Assembly (NCBI GenBank): GCA_030840515.1
Contig: JAVEEJ010000169.1
Span: forward strand, 1 to 7,615
Reading direction: 5' to 3'
DNA: 7,615 nt
DNA from: Frankiaceae bacterium
GTDB taxonomy: Bacteria; Actinomycetota; Actinomycetes; JAVEEJ01
The position numbers and the translations under genes were made by a program. Positions 6,174-7,615 of this stretch are shown here, in pieces. The notes under the pieces were generated by a model that made no database searches, was not told the DNA's origin, and was given only the letters and a program-made list of their open reading frames with translations. Positions within the stretch are counted from its first letter, which is position 1. Every line of letters begins with the position of its first letter.

Positions 6174-6191
6174 GTCCGGGTTCGCCCGGGT
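6174..6191 (+). terminator. Small UUCG-loop hairpin after the Asp-box gene (possible terminator)
   Basis: Five bases after the TGA at 6168, CCGGG (6176-6180), TTCG loop (6181-6184) and CCCGG (6185-6189) form a five-pair GC stem closed by a stable tetraloop, extendable by two G-U wobble pairs. There is no run of T after it, so an intrinsic terminator of classical type is not met. U-less hairpins after actinobacterial genes are often proposed to act as terminators or 3'-end stabilisers. The stem is short, hence low confidence. Confidence 0.3.
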
Positions 6192-6194
6192 CTG

Positions 6195-6245
6195 GCACTG
6201 TTCGGCGGCCAGCACTGTTCGGCTGGCAGCACTGGTCAATGCGTT
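6195..6245 (+). repeat. 17-base direct repeats upstream of the small secreted peptide gene
   Basis: GCACTGTTCGGCGGCCA (6195-6211) is followed directly by GCACTGTTCGGCTGGCA (6212-6228), matching at 15 of 17 positions. A third copy starts in the same register at 6229 (GCACTGGTC) and then diverges. The second copy also lets GCCAGC (6208-6213) pair with GCTGGC (6222-6227) as a six-pair hairpin. The array ends 23 bases before the GTG at 6269. It could be tandem activator sites, a leader RNA element, or simple slippage duplication; the period of 17 is not a whole number of helical turns. Confidence 0.6.
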
Positions 6246-6253
6246 GCCCACCC

Positions 6254-6260
6254 GGAGGAG
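6254..6260 (+). promoter_or_regulatory. Shine-Dalgarno GGAGGAG for the small secreted peptide
   Basis: GGAGGAG ends eight bases before the GTG at 6269. It is the best ribosome binding site in the window, it is purine-rich in an otherwise pyrimidine-balanced stretch, and it selects this start over longer in-frame possibilities that overlap the upstream gene. Confidence 0.7.
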
Positions 6261-6268
6261 TCCTCGCT

Positions 6269-6430
6269 GTGAGTCGTCGTACCCGTGCCCTGATCGTCGC
6301 CGCTGTGGTCAGCGCGCCCGTCTTCTTCGTCGCTGCCCCGGCGGCGAACGCCACCTGCATCCCGGGCCACGTCACGCTCTACCCGAAGCCTGACGTCCAG
6401 CTCCCCAAGTGCGACACCCCGCCGCGCTAG
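6269..6430 (+). CDS. Small secreted two-cysteine peptide precursor (hypothetical)
   Basis: A 53-residue precursor that I do not recognise. From the GTG it reads an Arg-rich n-region (MSRRTR), a hydrophobic core LIVAAVVSAPVFFVAA (8-23), and a textbook signal-peptidase site after Ala26-Asn27-Ala28. The predicted mature part is 25 residues, starting TCIPGHVTLYPK and ending KCDTPPR, with six prolines and exactly two cysteines (precursor positions 30 and 48) that could close a loop of 17 residues by a disulfide outside the cell. A strong GGAGGAG lies eight bases upstream, which argues for real translation, and the N-terminus would not look like a signal peptide by chance in another frame. The same frame is open further upstream, overlapping the Asp-box gene, but that portion lacks signal or coding character. 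The stop is 57 bases before pcrA. A released peptide, a small wall-associated protein or a signalling peptide are all possible. Confidence 0.72.
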   Translation: MSRRTRALIVAAVVSAPVFFVAAPAANATCIPGHVTLYPKPDVQLPKCDTPPR

Positions 6431-6445
6431 TCGGACAGCGCTGAG

Positions 6446-6482
6446 CTGACCTCGACGTCAGTGCCCCCACGTAGGGTTGGGG
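6446..6482 (+). promoter_or_regulatory. Possible promoter and weak ribosome binding site for pcrA
   Basis: In the 57 bases before pcrA, TAGGGT (6472-6477) resembles an actinobacterial -10 box and CTGACC (6446-6451) a -35 box, but the 20-base spacer is long. GGGG at 6479-6482, five bases before the ATG at 6488, is the only Shine-Dalgarno-like run. If the -10 is real, transcription would start within a few bases of the ATG, giving a near-leaderless mRNA. No LexA-type GAAC-N4-GTTC box is present. Confidence 0.3.
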
Positions 6483-6487
6483 CACCG

Positions 6488-7615
6488 ATGGACACGCTCT
6501 TCGAAGGCCCCGACGCACCGCTTGACGAGTCCCCGCCGGACGTCCGGCCGACTCGCCTCGCGGTCGACCCGGCGACCCTCCTGGAGGGCCTGAACCCGCA
6601 GCAGCGCGAGGCCGTGCTGCACGTCGGCTCGCCGCTACTCGTGGTCGCGGGGGCGGGCTCGGGCAAGACCCGGGTGCTGGCGCACCGGATCGGCTACCTG
6701 ATCGGCGAGCGCAAGGTCGCACCCGGCGCCATTCTCGCCATCACCTTCACCAACAAGGCCGCCGCCGAGATGCGCGAGCGGGTCGGCGCGTTGGTCGGTC
6801 CGCGGGCGCGCACGATGTGGGTCTCGACCTTCCACTCGTCCTGCGTGCGGATCCTGCGCGCGGAGGGCAAGCGCTTCGGGCTCTCCTCGACCTTCTCGAT
6901 CTACGACGCCGCGGACTCGCAGCGGCTGATGGGGCTGGTGCTCCGCGACCTCGACCTCGATGTGAAGCGGTTCCCGCCGCGGTCGGTCGTGGCGCAGGTG
7001 AGCAACCTCAAGAACGAGCTGGTCGACCACGAGACGGCGGCCCGGCAGGCCGGGACCTTCATGGAGCAGACGGTCGCCGAGGCGTACGGCGAGTACCAGC
7101 GCCGGTTGCGGCAGGCGAACGCCGTGGACTTCGACGACCTGATCATGACGACGGTCAACCTGCTGCAGGCGTTTCCCGACGTGGCGGAGCACTACCGGCG
7201 GCGGTTCCGCCATGTCCTGGTGGACGAGTACCAGGACACCAACCACGCGCAGTACGTGCTGGTGCGCGAGCTGGTCGGCGGGAGTGTGAGTACGGCGGAG
7301 CGGCGGACCGCGGACGGCGACCTGGTGCGCGCTGCGTCGGGACCGGTGGTGCCGCCGGCTGAGCTGTGCGTCGTGGGCGATGCCGACCAGGCGATCTACG
7401 CGTTTCGCGGTGCGACGATCCGCAACATCCTCGAGTTCGAGCGCGACTACCCCAACGCGCGCACCATCCTGCTCGAGCAGAACTACCGATCCACCCAGAC
7501 CATCTTGTCGGCGGCCAACGCGGTCATCACCCGCAACACCGAGCGCAAGCCGAAGGACCTGTGGTCAGAGGCAGGAGCAGGCGACCCGATCATCGGCTAC
7601 GTCGGCGACAACGAG
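6488..7615 (+). CDS. pcrA: ATP-dependent DNA helicase UvrD/PcrA, N-terminal part
   Basis: Partial gene: 376 codons are present with no stop before the right edge. It is a superfamily 1A 3'-5' DNA helicase used in nucleotide-excision repair, replication restart and removal of RecA filaments. Motifs in order: Q-motif LNPQQREAV (35-43), Walker A GAGSGKT (55-61), motif Ia ITFTNKAAAEM (85-95), STFHSSCVRIL (113-123), AVDFDDLI (212-219), Walker B VDEYQDTN (245-252) with Asp246/Glu247, motif III VVGDADQAIYAFRGA (295-309), and motif IV LEQNYRST (329-336). About 34 residues precede the Q-motif. Residues 264-292, between motifs II and III, form a polar linker rich in Arg, Ala and Pro; actinobacterial PcrA proteins often have a variable linker here. 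Motif III has Ala302 where Ser is usual (DQS). The ATG at 6488 is preferred; an in-frame GTG at 6461 would add nine residues. pcrA is chosen over uvrD1/2 from overall motif wording. Confidence 0.93.
   Translation, partial: MDTLFEGPDAPLDESPPDVRPTRLAVDPATLLEGLNPQQREAVLHVGSPLLVVAGAGSGKTRVLAHRIGYLIGERKVAPGAILAITFTNKAAAEMRERVGALVGPRARTMWVSTFHSSCVRILRAEGKRFGLSSTFSIYDAADSQRLMGLVLRDLDLDVKRFPPRSVVAQVSNLKNELVDHETAARQAGTFMEQTVAEAYGEYQRRLRQANAVDFDDLIMTTVNLLQAFPDVAEHYRRRFRHVLVDEYQDTNHAQYVLVRELVGGSVSTAERRTADGDLVRAASGPVVPPAELCVVGDADQAIYAFRGATIRNILEFERDYPNARTILLEQNYRSTQTILSAANAVITRNTERKPKDLWSEAGAGDPIIGYVGDNE

Noticed and set aside
6195..6223. Repeated TGTTCG as possible LexA/SOS boxes upstream of pcrA
   Set aside because: Actinobacterial LexA boxes need a GAAC half opposite the GTTC; both copies point the same way and no GAAC half is found at the right spacing.
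6195..6245. CRISPR-like array
   Set aside because: Repeats are contiguous at 17 bases with no spacers, only two good copies, and no cas genes nearby.
5993..6268. Upstream extension of the small secreted peptide frame into the Asp-box gene
   Set aside because: The extra residues are Arg/Ser/Thr/Pro-rich out-of-frame translation of the Asp-box gene; the GGAGGAG and signal peptide place the start at 6269.
4672..6375. A 567-residue open frame on the minus strand opposite the Asp-box gene
   Set aside because: It is a GC-bias shadow: Val/Arg/Gly/Asp-rich low-complexity translation with no domain motifs, while the plus strand has a signal peptide, four Asp-boxes and a ribosome binding site.

Overview
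The window is uniformly GC-rich, with strong G/C bias at third codon positions, several GTG starts and few strong Shine-Dalgarno sequences. Together with the gene families present (a TipAS domain, ROK kinases with a zinc motif, an LmbE-like deacetylase, and a PcrA with the 'CVVGDADQ' motif III preceded by a linker insertion), this points to a chromosomal segment of an actinobacterium. A Nocardioidaceae-like or related genus is plausible, but the sequence alone does not settle it. Every stretch longer than about 110 bases is coding. There are no tRNA or rRNA genes, insertion sequences, CRISPR arrays or phage genes.

Left part (1-2479): the 5' end of a membrane acyltransferase-3 gene runs off the left edge on the minus strand. 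Diverging from it is a plus-strand cluster: a stand-alone TipAS-type ligand-binding domain (256-651), then two tandem ROK-family sugar kinases (663-1598 and 1595-2479). The kinases overlap by four bases (ATGA), and both keep the catalytic Asp, the ExGH motif and the His-Cys-Cys-Cys zinc site. The 55-base divergent intergenic region carries sequences resembling leaderless promoters for both directions.

Middle part (2486-6168): a minus-strand pair made of a secreted LVIVD-repeat beta-propeller protein (4675 down to 3212) followed nine bases later by a PIG-L/LmbE-type zinc deacetylase (3202 down to 2486), which converges on the second kinase with only six bases between stop codons. Diverging from the LVIVD gene is a second secreted beta-propeller protein with four Asp-boxes (sialidase/BNR fold, 4786-6168). 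The 110-base region between the two secreted-protein genes holds a 16-base inverted repeat, a candidate shared operator.

Right part (6169-7615): a 100-base intergenic region has a small UUCG-loop hairpin and a 17-base repeat present twice nearly intact and a third time in part. It leads into a very small gene (6269-6430) with a strong ribosome binding site, encoding a 53-residue precursor that looks like a secreted, two-cysteine mini-protein of about 25 residues. The window ends inside pcrA/uvrD, a superfamily 1 DNA helicase whose first 376 residues are visible.

The genes do not form one obvious pathway. The most noteworthy items are the small secreted peptide and its repeat-bearing leader, the translationally coupled ROK pair behind an orphan TipAS domain, and the divergent pair of secreted propellers around a palindrome. 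A known-type housekeeping gene (pcrA) borders them. I see no clear evidence for a complete new defence or mobile system.
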